DNA of 64,000 nt from Comamonadaceae bacterium. GTDB taxonomy: Bacteria > Pseudomonadota > Gammaproteobacteria > Burkholderiales > Burkholderiaceae_C. Under the pieces are notes generated by a model. It had not been told where the DNA came from. It saw nothing but the letters and a program-made list of their open reading frames with translations, and ran no database searches. Below, piece after piece: positions 17,893-27,900 of this stretch; the stretch's first letter is position 1; every line of letters starts with the position of its first letter. The position numbers and the translations under genes were made by a program. The stretch spans positions 124,001 to 188,000 of the forward strand of contig CANEXF010000002.1 in assembly GCA_947443645.1 (NCBI GenBank), given 5' to 3'.

Positions 17893-20274
17893 ATGGATCT
17901 CTTCACCGCAGACCCTGAATCGGTCAACCCTGAATCAGCTGACCAGGACTCCCTGGCCGCCTACGCCCAGCGCGCCTATCTTGAATACGCGCTCAGCGTC
18001 GTCAAGGGGCGTGCCTTGCCCGATGCCTGCGATGGGCAAAAGCCCGTACAGCGACGGATTTTGTACAGCATGGCGCGCATGGGCCTGGGCTTTGGCGGCG
18101 CCAATGGTGCGAGCGGTGCCAAGCCGGTCAAAAGTGCGCGTGTTGTTGGCGACGTGCTTGGCAAATACCACCCGCACGGCGACCAGGCTGCTTACGACGC
18201 CATGGTGCGCATGGCGCAGGACTTCAGCCAGCGTTATCCGCTGGTCGACGGCCAGGGCAATTTCGGCTCGCGCGACGGCGATGGCGCGGCGGCCATGCGC
18301 TACACCGAGGCGCGACTGGCGCGCATCACGACCTTGTTGCTCGACGAACTCGACGAAGGCACGGTCGACTTTGTGCCCAACTACGACGGCTCCTTCGAAG
18401 AGCCGCACCAGCTGCCGGCACGCCTGCCGTTCACGCTGCTCAACGGCGCCAGCGGCATTGCCGTCGGACTGGCGACCGAAATCCCCAGCCACAACCTGCG
18501 CGAGGTGGCCGACGCCTGCATCGCGTTGATCAAGACGCCCAAGCTCAGCGATGAAGAGCTGTACACGCTGATTGCCGGGCCAGACTACCCGGGCGGTGCC
18601 CAGATCATTTCCAGCGCTGCCGACATTGCCTCGGCCTACAGCACAGGACGCGGCTCACTGAAGGTGCGAGCGCGCTGGAAAATTGAAGACCTCGCGCGCG
18701 GCCAATGGCAGCTGGTCGTTCAGGAGCTGCCGCCCGGCGTCAGCACGCAAAGGGTGCTCGAGGAAATCGAGGAGCTGACCAATCCCAAGATCAAGACTGG
18801 CAAAAAGACGCTCAGTCCCGACCAGGTCCAGCTCAAGCAGACCGTGCTGTCGGTGCTTGACGTGGTGCGCGACGAGTCGGGCAAGGAACACGCTGTGCGT
18901 CTGGTGTTTGAACCCAAGACCAGCCGCATAGAGCAGACCGAGTTGATCACCACGCTGCTGGCCCACACCAGCCTCGAGAGTTCATCGTCCATCAACCTGA
19001 CCATGGTCGGTCTGGACGGCAAGCCCGCGCAAAAATCGCTGCGCCAGATGCTGGGCGAGTGGATTGCGTTTCGCCAGACCACGATTGAACGGCGTTCGCA
19101 GCACCGGCTGGACAAGGTGCTGGGGCGGATTCACATCCTCGAGGGGCGGCAGACGGTGCTGCTCAATATCGACGAGGTGATCGCCATCATCCGCCAGTCG
19201 GATGAACCCAAGGCGGCGCTGATTGCGCGCTTTAGCCTGAGCGACCGCCAGGCCGAGGACATTCTTGAAATTCGCCTGCGCCAGCTGGCCAGGCTGGAGG
19301 CTATCAAGATCGAGCAGGAGCTCAAGACCTTGCGTGAAGAGCAGGGCCGGCTCGAAGAAATTCTGGGCAGCCCGCAGGCGCTGCGCCGGCTCATGATCAA
19401 GGAAATTGAGGCCGACGCCAAACAGTTCTCTGACCCGCGCCGCACCCTGATACACGCTGAGAAAAAAGCCGTGCTTGATGTCAAGGTGATTGATGAGCCG
19501 GTGACCGTGGTGATCAGCAGCAAAGGCTGGATTCGCGCGCAAAAAGGCTGGGCCCGCGAGCGCGCTGGCGCTGCTGCCAGCGCGCCTGAATACAGCTTCA
19601 AGCCAGGCGACGAGCTGTACGCCGCGTTTGAATGCCGAACTGTGGACACTTTGCTGGTGTTTGGCACGGCCGCCAAGGGTGTGGGCCGGGTCTATTCGGT
19701 GCCGGTGGCGGTGCTGCCAGGCGCGCGCGGTGACGGTCAACCCGTCACCACGCTGATTGAACTGGAATCCGGCACGCAGCCGGCGCATTATTTCGCCGGG
19801 CCGGCCAACGCCGGCCTGCTGCTCAGCAGCAGCGGCGGCTACGGCTTTCTGGCTCAGGTTGAAAACATGCTGTCGCGCAAGTCGGGCAAGGCCTTTATCA
19901 GTTGCGCCGAAGGTGAGTCCATCTGCAAACCTTCGCATGTCTCGGGCAGCTCAGCCGCAGCGCTGGTGCCGGCCACACATGTGGCCTGTGCGTCGACGGG
20001 CGGGCGCATCCTGACCTTTGAAATTTCCGAGCTCAAGCAGCAGGCCGCTGGTGGACGCGGGCTCATGCTGATTGATCTGGAGGCCAAGGACAGTCTGGCC
20101 GGCGCGGCGGCCTACACCCGCAGCGTGCGCATAGAAGGCATTGGCCGCGGCGGCAAGGCGCGCGAAGAGACGCTGGAAATCCGCAGTCTGAACAATGCCA
20201 GGGCGGCTCGTGGCCGAAAGGGGAAAGCCGCTGACCTGGGCTTCAAACCCACGTCCATCACCCGGGTTGAATAA
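17893..20274 (+). CDS. parC: DNA topoisomerase IV subunit A
   Basis: A 793-residue cleavage and reunion subunit, partner of the ParE upstream. The winged-helix/tower domain shows [42 protein letters not shown] and the DNA-linking Tyr in [10 protein letters not shown] (about residue 137). A coiled-coil gate around [34 protein letters not shown] and a divergent C-terminal beta-pinwheel (residues about 490-770) follow. The Ser position of the quinolone-determining region cannot be judged reliably by eye, except that [17 protein letters not shown] is intact. It ends in a basic tail ([21 protein letters not shown]). Confidence 0.97.
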   Translation: MDLFTADPESVNPESADQDSLAAYAQRAYLEYALSVVKGRALPDACDGQKPVQRRILYSMARMGLGFGGANGASGAKPVKSARVVGDVLGKYHPHGDQAAYDAMVRMAQDFSQRYPLVDGQGNFGSRDGDGAAAMRYTEARLARITTLLLDELDEGTVDFVPNYDGSFEEPHQLPARLPFTLLNGASGIAVGLATEIPSHNLREVADACIALIKTPKLSDEELYTLIAGPDYPGGAQIISSAADIASAYSTGRGSLKVRARWKIEDLARGQWQLVVQELPPGVSTQRVLEEIEELTNPKIKTGKKTLSPDQVQLKQTVLSVLDVVRDESGKEHAVRLVFEPKTSRIEQTELITTLLAHTSLESSSSINLTMVGLDGKPAQKSLRQMLGEWIAFRQTTIERRSQHRLDKVLGRIHILEGRQTVLLNIDEVIAIIRQSDEPKAALIARFSLSDRQAEDILEIRLRQLARLEAIKIEQELKTLREEQGRLEEILGSPQALRRLMIKEIEADAKQFSDPRRTLIHAEKKAVLDVKVIDEPVTVVISSKGWIRAQKGWARERAGAAASAPEYSFKPGDELYAAFECRTVDTLLVFGTAAKGVGRVYSVPVAVLPGARGDGQPVTTLIELESGTQPAHYFAGPANAGLLLSSSGGYGFLAQVENMLSRKSGKAFISCAEGESICKPSHVSGSSAAALVPATHVACASTGGRILTFEISELKQQAAGGRGLMLIDLEAKDSLAGAAAYTRSVRIEGIGRGGKAREETLEIRSLNNARAARGRKGKAADLGFKPTSITRVE

Positions 20275-20326
20275 TAAAAATGGCTGCAGCGCACATTGGC
20301 TGTGCGCTGGCAGCTATTATTTTTAT
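20271..20326. terminator. Strong hairpin between convergent parC and RidA-family genes
   Basis: Left arm GGCTGCAGCGCAC and right arm GTGCGCTGGCAGC pair over about 13 bases with one bulge and a short ATTGGC-containing loop, flanked by A/T-rich runs on both sides (AATAATAAAAAT and TATTATTTTTAT). The symmetry fits a bidirectional intrinsic terminator. The parC stop codon is immediately upstream. Confidence 0.8.
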
Positions 20327-20359
20327 AGTGCTTGAACTGGTTTTCGAAATAATCGGCGT

Positions 20360-20845
20360 TCAGCCGACTTTAGCGATCAACTCGATTTCGACGCATGCGC
20401 CCAGCGGTATCTGGGCTACGCCAAACGCTGATCGGGCATGCGCGCCAATCGCGTTGCCAAAGACCTCGCCAAGCAGCTCGCTCGCGCCATTCGTGACCAG
20501 GTGCTGCTCTGTGAAGTCGCCCGTCGAATTCACCAGGCTCATGAGTTTGACGATGCGCGTGACATAGCTCAGGTCTTTGCCTGTGGCGACCAGTGCCGCA
20601 TGCAGCGTGCCCATCAGGTCAATCGCGACGCCGCGGGCGGCGGCCTGGCCTTCAGTTGTGCTGATGTTTTTGCCAAATTGACCGGTCCAGACGAGGCCGT
20701 CTTTTCGGGCGATATGGCCGCTCAGAAAGATCAGGTTTGCGCTTTGTGCGTAAGGCACATAGGCGGCCGCAGGCGTTGCCACGGGTGGCAGTGTGATGCC
20801 GAGTTGTTCGAGCTTTTGATAAATCGGGTGTTGACCTTGGGCCAT
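20360..20845 (-). CDS. RidA/YjgF/YER057c/UK114 family protein
   Basis: A 161-residue member of the larger (about 155-residue) RidA-like branch. The sequence has ANLIFLSGHIARKDG and EGQAAARGVAIDLMGTLHAAL, followed by YVTRIVKLMSLVNSTGDFTEQHLVTNGASELLGEVFG and the signature AHARSAFGVAQIPLGACVEIELIA with the conserved Arg that binds the substrate carboxylate. Classical RidA deaminates reactive enamine/imine intermediates of PLP enzymes; this longer branch is less well characterised, so the exact role is unknown. It is cytoplasmic. Its upstream region faces the transglutaminase gene cluster, about 100 bases away on the same strand. Confidence 0.88.
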   Translation of the reverse strand: MAQGQHPIYQKLEQLGITLPPVATPAAAYVPYAQSANLIFLSGHIARKDGLVWTGQFGKNISTTEGQAAARGVAIDLMGTLHAALVATGKDLSYVTRIVKLMSLVNSTGDFTEQHLVTNGASELLGEVFGNAIGAHARSAFGVAQIPLGACVEIELIAKVG

Positions 20846-20945
20846 GGTGTTTTCCTGAAGTAGTTAAAGAATGCAAGACTGCGATAGGGACCGGCGTCAA
20901 AATAACCAGCTTGTTGTCCGCTGCCCGTCGCCAGATGACGGAATA

Positions 20946-21854
20946 TCAGGCCGGCTGGCCCTCGGATTCCAGTGGTGTCACGGTCACGGCCACGTCGAGT
21001 ATGTGCTGTGAGCCGCCGCGTATCACACCGCGCAGCGGCGACACGTCCAGAAAATCACGTCCTGTGGCCAGTGTCACATAGTCTTCACCGGGTGCGCGGT
21101 CATTGGTCGGGTCAAAGTCCAGCCACAGCCCGTCGCCTGGCTTGTCTGGATGCGGACAGTAGACCGATGCCCAGGCATGCGAGGCATCGCAGCCAATCAG
21201 GCGCGGCTGTCCCGGCGCCGGTTGCGTCAACATATAGCCGCTGACATAGCGCGCTGGCAAGCCCATGGCTCGGCAGCAGGCCACCATGATGTGTGCGAAG
21301 TCCTGGCAAACGCCTTTGCCTTGCTTGAGGGCTTCTAGCGCAGGCGTGTTGACTTCGGTGCTGTTGCTCTCGTAGAACATGGCGCGGTGTATGCGTCGCA
21401 TCAAGTCATGCGCGGCCTCCGGCAAGGCACGACCGGTCGGGAAGCTGGGCCCGGCAAATTGCGCAAAAGCATCGTCGCGCGGCACATAGGGCGAAGCGAA
21501 CAGGAATTCCCAGGCGCTGTTGTAGTCCGCGCCGGCCCGATAGCGAAACTTGTCTCGCACCCGTTCCCAGGGCAGCGCTGGCACCGCGTCGTGGCTGCTG
21601 GCACGGGTCGAAACCAGGCTGTCTGCCGTGACGATCAGGCTGTCGTGGCTGGTCTGAAGGGAAAAAAAGCTGCTGCTGTTGCCATAGACATCAAGCACTT
21701 CGCGCTGCTGCGCCGGCTGCGGGCTGATATGCAGGCTGTGGCGCAGCAGCTGCTGGCCGCCTGTGCTGGCTGGTTTGAGATGCACTACATGGTGGGCGTT
21801 TTCCACCGATGGGCTGTAACGGTAGCGGGTGACATGGGCAACATGAAGCAGCAT
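20946..21854 (-). CDS. Transglutaminase-like cysteine peptidase-fold protein (first module)
   Basis: A 302-residue protein. The N-terminal bacterial transglutaminase-associated beta domain starts MLLHVAHVTRYRYSPSVENAHH. The catalytic core follows: nucleophile Cys in GVCQDFAHIMVACCRAMGLPARYVSGY (about residue 182), His in DASHAWASVY (about 226) and Asp in WLDFDPTNDR (about 245), then DYVTLATGRDFLDVSPLRG. The triad is intact. Members of this family (COG1305) are usually encoded with alpha-E and circularly permuted ATP-grasp proteins, as here: the fused gene lies 3 bases upstream on the same strand. The reaction is not established; peptide cleavage or amide transfer is inferred from the fold. 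No signal peptide is visible. Confidence 0.93.
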   Translation of the reverse strand: MLLHVAHVTRYRYSPSVENAHHVVHLKPASTGGQQLLRHSLHISPQPAQQREVLDVYGNSSSFFSLQTSHDSLIVTADSLVSTRASSHDAVPALPWERVRDKFRYRAGADYNSAWEFLFASPYVPRDDAFAQFAGPSFPTGRALPEAAHDLMRRIHRAMFYESNSTEVNTPALEALKQGKGVCQDFAHIMVACCRAMGLPARYVSGYMLTQPAPGQPRLIGCDASHAWASVYCPHPDKPGDGLWLDFDPTNDRAPGEDYVTLATGRDFLDVSPLRGVIRGGSQHILDVAVTVTPLESEGQPA

Positions 21855-21857
21855 GGC

Positions 21858-24800
21858 TCAGGCACCCAGGCTGTAGTTGCCTGAGGTGGCGTGGCTGAAG
21901 TAGCGGCGGCTGATGTTGTCCGAAAGCTCGAAGGCCGCGGACTGGCAATGCTCGAGTTGCGCAATCAGCGCGTGATGACCGTGTGCAGCGCTGTCGTCTG
22001 GCGTGTTTTTCAGCAGCTCGGCCAGCTCCCAGCTGGCGGGGTCAGGCAGCGCGGCTGTCAGGTCGGCTAACTCGGGCACGGCGCTGGGCGCGCTGGCCGC
22101 CAGCTTGTCGAGACGGCCTTTGAGCGTTTGAACCACCCAGCCCAGCGAACGCGGGTTGTCGCGGTCCAGCACCAGCAGGTCCAGCAGTGCCGGAATATCG
22201 CGCCTTTGCTGGTACTGGGCATGAAAGGTGATGGTGCTGTCAAACAGCGCCACCATGGCACTGAATCCACCGTCGTCAAACACGGCACCGGTCCGAAAGC
22301 CGCAGGCCAGCGCGGCCGACAGCGTCATCAGTCGCTCGATGTGGCGGCCTATGCTGAGCAGCCGCCAGCCGTCGTCGCGCATCATGCGGTCGGTCTGCGA
22401 GCCCGTCATGGCTGCCAGGAAGCCACTGGCCGATTCCAGCGCGCGCAGCGCTTCCAGCGATGAATACTCCAGCGAATGGCTGGCGTGATGGTTGGCGGTC
22501 TTGAAGGCCTCGAAGCGGTTGAAGAAATCCGCTTCGGTTCGCACGATCACATGCCACTGTTCCTGCGACAGGCGCTCGCGCACTGCCGAGGCAGCGCTTT
22601 TGAGCGCCCGCAGATTGAAACCCACGCTGGCGCCTTGCTCAGTATTGGCCAGTCCGGCAATCAGCGAGCGTTCAAACACCCGCCTGGCCTGGCTGGCGGG
22701 CGGCACCGTGTCCAGCACCAGCGCGTTGTCAACCGCCATTTCAGTCAGCCATGACAGCAGTGGCTGTGATGACTGGTCCTCGCCACCCAGGCATTGCAGG
22801 GTCAGCTGTGCCAGCCGCAGCGAGTTCTCTGCGCGCTCGGTGTAGCGACCCAGCCAGAAGAGATTTTCTGCGGCCCGGCTGGTTACCGCCGGTTTGCGAT
22901 TCAAGGTGTTTTTGGTGGGTGCGAGCGCAGGCTGGCTTTCGCTGGACTCGACCAGCGTCTCGGGCGATGGCTGACCGGTGGCTGGCGTAAACGTGTTGGC
23001 ACTGGCGTAGCTGCTGCCCGAGGGCGTCATCTGCGACCTGGCGGATGCATCCTGCAGGTTTGCCGCACCCAGCGCCCAGACGTCGGCACTGCTGCCGCCG
23101 TGCTGCATGGAGGCGATGTTTTCGTTTTTGCCCGCCAGCCTGGCCAGGCCACCCGGCAGGACTTGCCAGGAGCCCGCGCCATCGGGTACGGCAAAGACCC
23201 GCAGCATGGCCGAACGCGGCGCTATCCTCTCGCCCTGCCAGGTCGGGTTTTGCGACAGCGGCAAGTAGCTCTGCACGGTGTAGTCCTCACCACGGCGAAC
23301 AATCCTGCCGGCCCATTCATCGAGCGCACGCTGCGACAGCGTCTGGCCTATGACGGAGTCCATGCCTGAGCCCGGATAGGTCGGCTTGATTACGCAGTGC
23401 TTGAGCTGCGGCAGCACGTCCTGCATCACGGCTTGCTCGCCGCACCACCAGGTCGCCAGCGAAGGCAGGCTCAGGGTCTCGCCCAGCAGATGCCTGGACA
23501 GCGCGGGTAAAAAGCCGAGCAAGGCGCTGGACTCAAGAAAAGCCGAGCCCGGCGCATTGGCGACCAGCACATTGCCGGCTCGAATCACCTGCAGCAGGCC
23601 GGGCACGCCCAGCGTGGAGTCAGAGCGCAGCTCCAGCGGATCCAGAAATTCGTCATCGAGCCGCTTGAGCAGACCGTGCACCGGCTCCAGTCCCTGCAAT
23701 GTCTTGAGGTAGAGCTTTTCGTTGCGCACCAGCAGGTCACTGCCTTCAACCAGGCTCAGACCCAGGTAGCGCGCAAGGTAGGCATGCTCAAAATAGGTTT
23801 CGTTGTAAGGCCCGGGCGTGAGCAGCACGATGCGGCTGTCAGGGCCCTGGCTGAGCGCCTTCATGCCGTCGACCAGCGCCTTGTAGGAAGCGGCCAGCCG
23901 CTGGACTTTCATCTCGCGGAAGGCTTCGGGGAACAGCAGCGAAATGGCCAGCCGGTTTTCCAGCAGGTAGCCCAGTCCGGACGGGGCTTGTGTGCGCTGC
24001 GACACCACCCACCAGCGGCCGTCCGGGCCGCGCGCCATGTCGAAGGCCGCGATGTGCAAAAACATGCCGCCGGCTGGCTTGACGCCTTGCATGGCGCGCA
24101 GATAGCCTGGATGGCCCTGCACCAGCGCGGCAGGCAGCAGGCCCTGGGACAGCAGGTTTTGCGGCCCGTAGACATCGGCCATGATGTGGTTGAGCAGGCG
24201 TGTGCGTTGCTTGATGCCGGTGGAGATCTGCGCCCAGTCCTGTGGCGACAAAATCAGCGGAAAAAGATCAAGTGACCAGGGGCGCTGCGGCCCGTTGGCG
24301 TCTGCATAGACGTTGTAGGTCACGCCGTTGTCGCGAATCTGTCGACGCAAATTGGCGGTGCGCCGGCTCAGGTCATGAAAACCATCAGTGCCCAGAAAGT
24401 TGAAGAAGGTGGTCCAGGGCTTGGCCAGGCCATCTGCGGCAGAAATGGCTGAAACCGGACCGGCTGCGACGGCAGCTTCTGGCGCTGGGCTGAAGGCCTG
24501 CATCTGTGCGGCGTCGAGAGGCATTGCCGGGGGCGTGCTTACGCTGCTCAGCGTCGCGCCAGAAAACTGGCTCTGGGACTGAATCTGACTCTGACTTTGT
24601 GACTGTGACTGGGCAGGAAGCAGCGAGGGCTGGGCGCGGGTGCGCCCGCGCAACTCGTCAAAATGGCCGGCGCTGGCGGGGGGCGCCAAGGCCAGTGCCA
24701 GATCTGCGGGCGACTCCAGGGCGTGGGCCGCAAAGAGTGATTTGTTATTGTTTTCCACGTTGCCCAAAGTTGCTTGCAGCCAGGGCAGTGCAAGGCGCAT
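21858..24800 (-). CDS. Fused circularly permuted ATP-grasp and alpha-E domain protein
   Basis: A 980-residue fusion. An unusual N-terminal low-complexity region (about residues 1-130) contains alternating QSQSQ. The circularly permuted ATP-grasp part then runs from about 140 to 590, with NGVTYNVYADANGPQRPWSLDLFPLIL, LLTPGPYNETYFEHAYLARYLGLSLVEG and CVIKPTYPGSGMDSVIGQ. After a Ser/Thr/Pro linker the alpha-helical alpha-E part begins SRAAENLFWLGRYTERAENSLRLAQLT (about 645) and runs to the end. In other genomes, and in the second module here, the two parts are separate genes. Such ATP-grasp proteins are predicted amide ligases (Aravind and co-workers), but no reaction is proven. The start is uncertain, with no clear Shine-Dalgarno. 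Confidence 0.92.
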   Translation of the reverse strand: MRLALPWLQATLGNVENNNKSLFAAHALESPADLALALAPPASAGHFDELRGRTRAQPSLLPAQSQSQSQSQIQSQSQFSGATLSSVSTPPAMPLDAAQMQAFSPAPEAAVAAGPVSAISAADGLAKPWTTFFNFLGTDGFHDLSRRTANLRRQIRDNGVTYNVYADANGPQRPWSLDLFPLILSPQDWAQISTGIKQRTRLLNHIMADVYGPQNLLSQGLLPAALVQGHPGYLRAMQGVKPAGGMFLHIAAFDMARGPDGRWWVVSQRTQAPSGLGYLLENRLAISLLFPEAFREMKVQRLAASYKALVDGMKALSQGPDSRIVLLTPGPYNETYFEHAYLARYLGLSLVEGSDLLVRNEKLYLKTLQGLEPVHGLLKRLDDEFLDPLELRSDSTLGVPGLLQVIRAGNVLVANAPGSAFLESSALLGFLPALSRHLLGETLSLPSLATWWCGEQAVMQDVLPQLKHCVIKPTYPGSGMDSVIGQTLSQRALDEWAGRIVRRGEDYTVQSYLPLSQNPTWQGERIAPRSAMLRVFAVPDGAGSWQVLPGGLARLAGKNENIASMQHGGSSADVWALGAANLQDASARSQMTPSGSSYASANTFTPATGQPSPETLVESSESQPALAPTKNTLNRKPAVTSRAAENLFWLGRYTERAENSLRLAQLTLQCLGGEDQSSQPLLSWLTEMAVDNALVLDTVPPASQARRVFERSLIAGLANTEQGASVGFNLRALKSAASAVRERLSQEQWHVIVRTEADFFNRFEAFKTANHHASHSLEYSSLEALRALESASGFLAAMTGSQTDRMMRDDGWRLLSIGRHIERLMTLSAALACGFRTGAVFDDGGFSAMVALFDSTITFHAQYQQRRDIPALLDLLVLDRDNPRSLGWVVQTLKGRLDKLAASAPSAVPELADLTAALPDPASWELAELLKNTPDDSAAHGHHALIAQLEHCQSAAFELSDNISRRYFSHATSGNYSLGA

Positions 24801-24848
24801 TGATGTTGCGGCGAATCAGCGTCATGACCGAGCCGAAAAAGCGTGCTG

Positions 24849-24874
24849 AATCCAGCGGTTTTCTGCGCTGGATT
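24849..24874. other. Perfect intergenic hairpin between two ATP-grasp/transglutaminase genes
   Basis: AATCCAGCG and CGCTGGATT form a perfect 9-base-pair stem with an 8-base loop in the 132-base gap between the DUF2126 gene and the ATP-grasp fusion gene. A T-rich tail follows only on the plus strand, which is antisense to both genes. An mRNA-processing or attenuation role is possible. Confidence 0.4.
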
Positions 24875-24932
24875 TTATTCCACTATCACGCTGAGTCGGC
24901 TGCGCCATGGCTTGCTCTCCAGACAATAGTCC

Positions 24933-27900
24933 TTATCGCAGATCCAGTGTGAACGGGAATTCCCGACTCGGCTGCGCCGGGCTGACCTGCATCTTGCCGG
25001 GTGTATGTCCCATCTGCAGGAAACGCGTGAGGCGGCGGCTTTCGGCCTCGTAGGAATTGACTGGCAAGCTCGCATAACTCAAGCCGCCCGGGTGCGCCAC
25101 ATGGTACTGGCAGCCGCCCAGCGAGCGCTCCATCCAGGTATCGACAATGTCAAAGGTCAGGGGCGCATGCACGCCAATCGAGGGGTGCAATGATGAAGGC
25201 GGGTTCCAGGCCTTGTAGCGCACGCCGGCGACATACTCACCCACAGTGCCTGTGCTTTGCAGCGGCAGGGCCCGGCCATTGACGGTGACCACGTAGCGGT
25301 TGTCATTGAGTCCGGTGACATGCACCTCTATCCTCTCAAGCGATGAGTCGACATAACGCGCCGTCCCAGCAGACGAGCCTTCTTCGCCCATCACATGCCA
25401 GGGCTCCAGCGCGCTGCGCAGCGTCAGCTCTATGCTGTTGACCTTGACTTGTCCGATCATGGGGAAACGGAACTCGAAGTGGGGCTCAAACCAGGCCATG
25501 TCAAACGCGTAGCCGGCCTCAGTGAGCTCGGTCAGCACATCCTGGAAGTCCGTACGCACAAAGCTGGGCAGCAAGAAGCGGTCGTGAAGCTCGGTGCCCC
25601 AGCGTGTCATGCGGCTGGTGGGTCCGAGGTAAGGCTTGGTCCAAAAGCGTGCGACCAGCGCGCGCAGCAGCAATTGCTGGGCAATGCTCATGCGCGCATG
25701 CGGCGGCATTTCAAAGGCGCGCAATTCCAGCAGGCCAAGCCGGCCTGTCGATGAGTCGGGCGAGTACAGCTTGTCAATGCAGAACTCGCTGCGGTGCGTG
25801 TTGCCCGTCACGTCCACCAAAATGTTGCGCAGCGTGCGGTCAACAATCCAGGGCGGCATGTCCTGGCCGTATTTCTCGCGGTTCATGGCGATTTCGCGCA
25901 TGGCGATCTCAAGCTCATAGAGCTGGTCGTTGCGCGCTTCGTCCACGCGCGGCGCCTGGCTGGTCGGGCCTATGAACATGCCCGAGAACAAATAGCTTAG
26001 CGACGGGTGGTTGTGCCAGTAGGCAATCAGGCTGGCCAGTACTTCCGGTTTGCGCAGGAAAGGGCTGTCGGCCGGCGTGGCGCCGCCCAGCACAAAGTGG
26101 TTGCCGCCGCCGGTGCCGGTGTGGCGGCCATCGGTCATGAATTTTTCAGCCGACAGGCGCGTTTTGTGCGCGATGTCATACAAAAACTCGGTGTGCTCGA
26201 CCAGCTCGCCCCAGTTGTAGGCGGGATGAATATTGACTTCAATGACACCTGGGTCAGGCGTGACGGCCAGCATTTTCAGGCGCGGATCGCGTGGTGGCGG
26301 ATAGCCTTCGAGGACGATTTTCAGGTTCAGGCTTTGTGCCGTGGCTTCCACTGCGGCCAGCAGGTCTAGGTAGTCTTCGAGCCGCTCCATGGGTGGCATG
26401 AAGATGTAAATTGCGCCTTTTTCGGCGTGGCCCATGCTGGTTTTGCCAGCGGCTTTGGCATCCGATTCTTTTTTTGCTTTGGGGTCTTTGGGACCGTTGG
26501 CGCGTTGCGGGTCGCGCACCTCAACGCACAGTGCTGTGCGCGTCAGCCATGCCGCGGATTCAAATGCTTTTGGTGCGCGCGTCTCTGGCTCGGTGGTCTG
26601 CGACAGCGTGGGGGCTTGGGCGGTGGGCGACTGCATTACGCGGCGGGCTTCGTAGCGTGGCGGCGTGCCCTTGGTATAGCGCTCCAGATACTGCTCGACA
26701 CGTTGCGCAGATGCACTGGCCGTCGTGCTCGCGCTTTGATAGCGCTCTGCCAATGCTTGGGTCGACGGCAGGGCGTCTCGCGGCGCAAACGGGTCGGCCT
26801 CAATCATGTAGGGGAAGTCGGTTTTGGACACCCATGGCACCGAGTCCAGTGGCAGACGGTAGCCCATCGGTGAATCACCGGGCATCAGGTACATACGCTC
26901 GTCGCGGAAGATCCACGGCCCTGTGGTCCACGCCGGGCCAGCCAGTGGCTTGGTAGAGCCTGGAATACTCTCACGCGCCTTGAGCGGCAGCACATAACCG
27001 ACAACTGAATCCAGTCCCTGCATGAAAACGCGGCGCAAACGCTCGCGTTCCATGGCGTCATCGAGTTTCGAGTCGAAGGGATCGACGTTGACCGGCAGGC
27101 GGCGCTCACGCCACATGTAGTACCAGACGTCTTCGTAGCCCGGTGTGATGAAGTCCGGCGCCAGGCCCAGCTTGTCGGCCAGCGTTGCCGTAAAACGCGC
27201 AGCATCTTCAGCCGTGTAATTGCAGGGCTCGCTCTCATTGGTAAACAGCGCCGGGTTCTTCCAGACCGGCTGGCCGTCCTTGCGCCAGAAGATGCTCAGC
27301 GCCCAACGCGGCAGCTGCTCGCCCGGATACCACTTACCCTGGCCAAAATGCAGAAAGCCGCCCTGGCCATATTCGGCACGCAGCTTTTGCACCAGTTCGG
27401 TCGCGTAACCGCGCTTGGTCGGGCCCAGCGCGTCAATATTCCACTCGGCGGCATCGCGGTCACTGGTGGCTACAAACGTGGGCTCGCCGCCCATGGTCAG
27501 TCGCACATCGCCCTTGACCAGGTCACGATCCACTGCCTCGCCCAGCGCCAGCACTTGGGCCCATTGCTCTTCTGTGTAGGGCTTGGTCACGCGCGGGGAT
27601 TCGTAAATGCGCTGCACCCCCATGTGGTGGGCAAACTCCACTTCGGATTCGTCGACGCCGCCTTCAATCGGCGCGGCGCCTGAGGGTTCGGGCGTGCAGG
27701 CCAGCGGAATGTGGCCCTCGCCGGCCATCAGGCCCGAGGTCGGGTCCAGTCCGACCCAGCCGGCACCGGGCAGAAACACCTCGCACCAGGCGTGCAGGTC
27801 TGTGAAGTCGGCTTCGGCGCCGCTTGGGCCGTCCAGCGATTTGACATCGGCCTTGAGCTGAATCAGGTAGCCGGAGACAAAACGCGCGGCCAGCCCCAAG

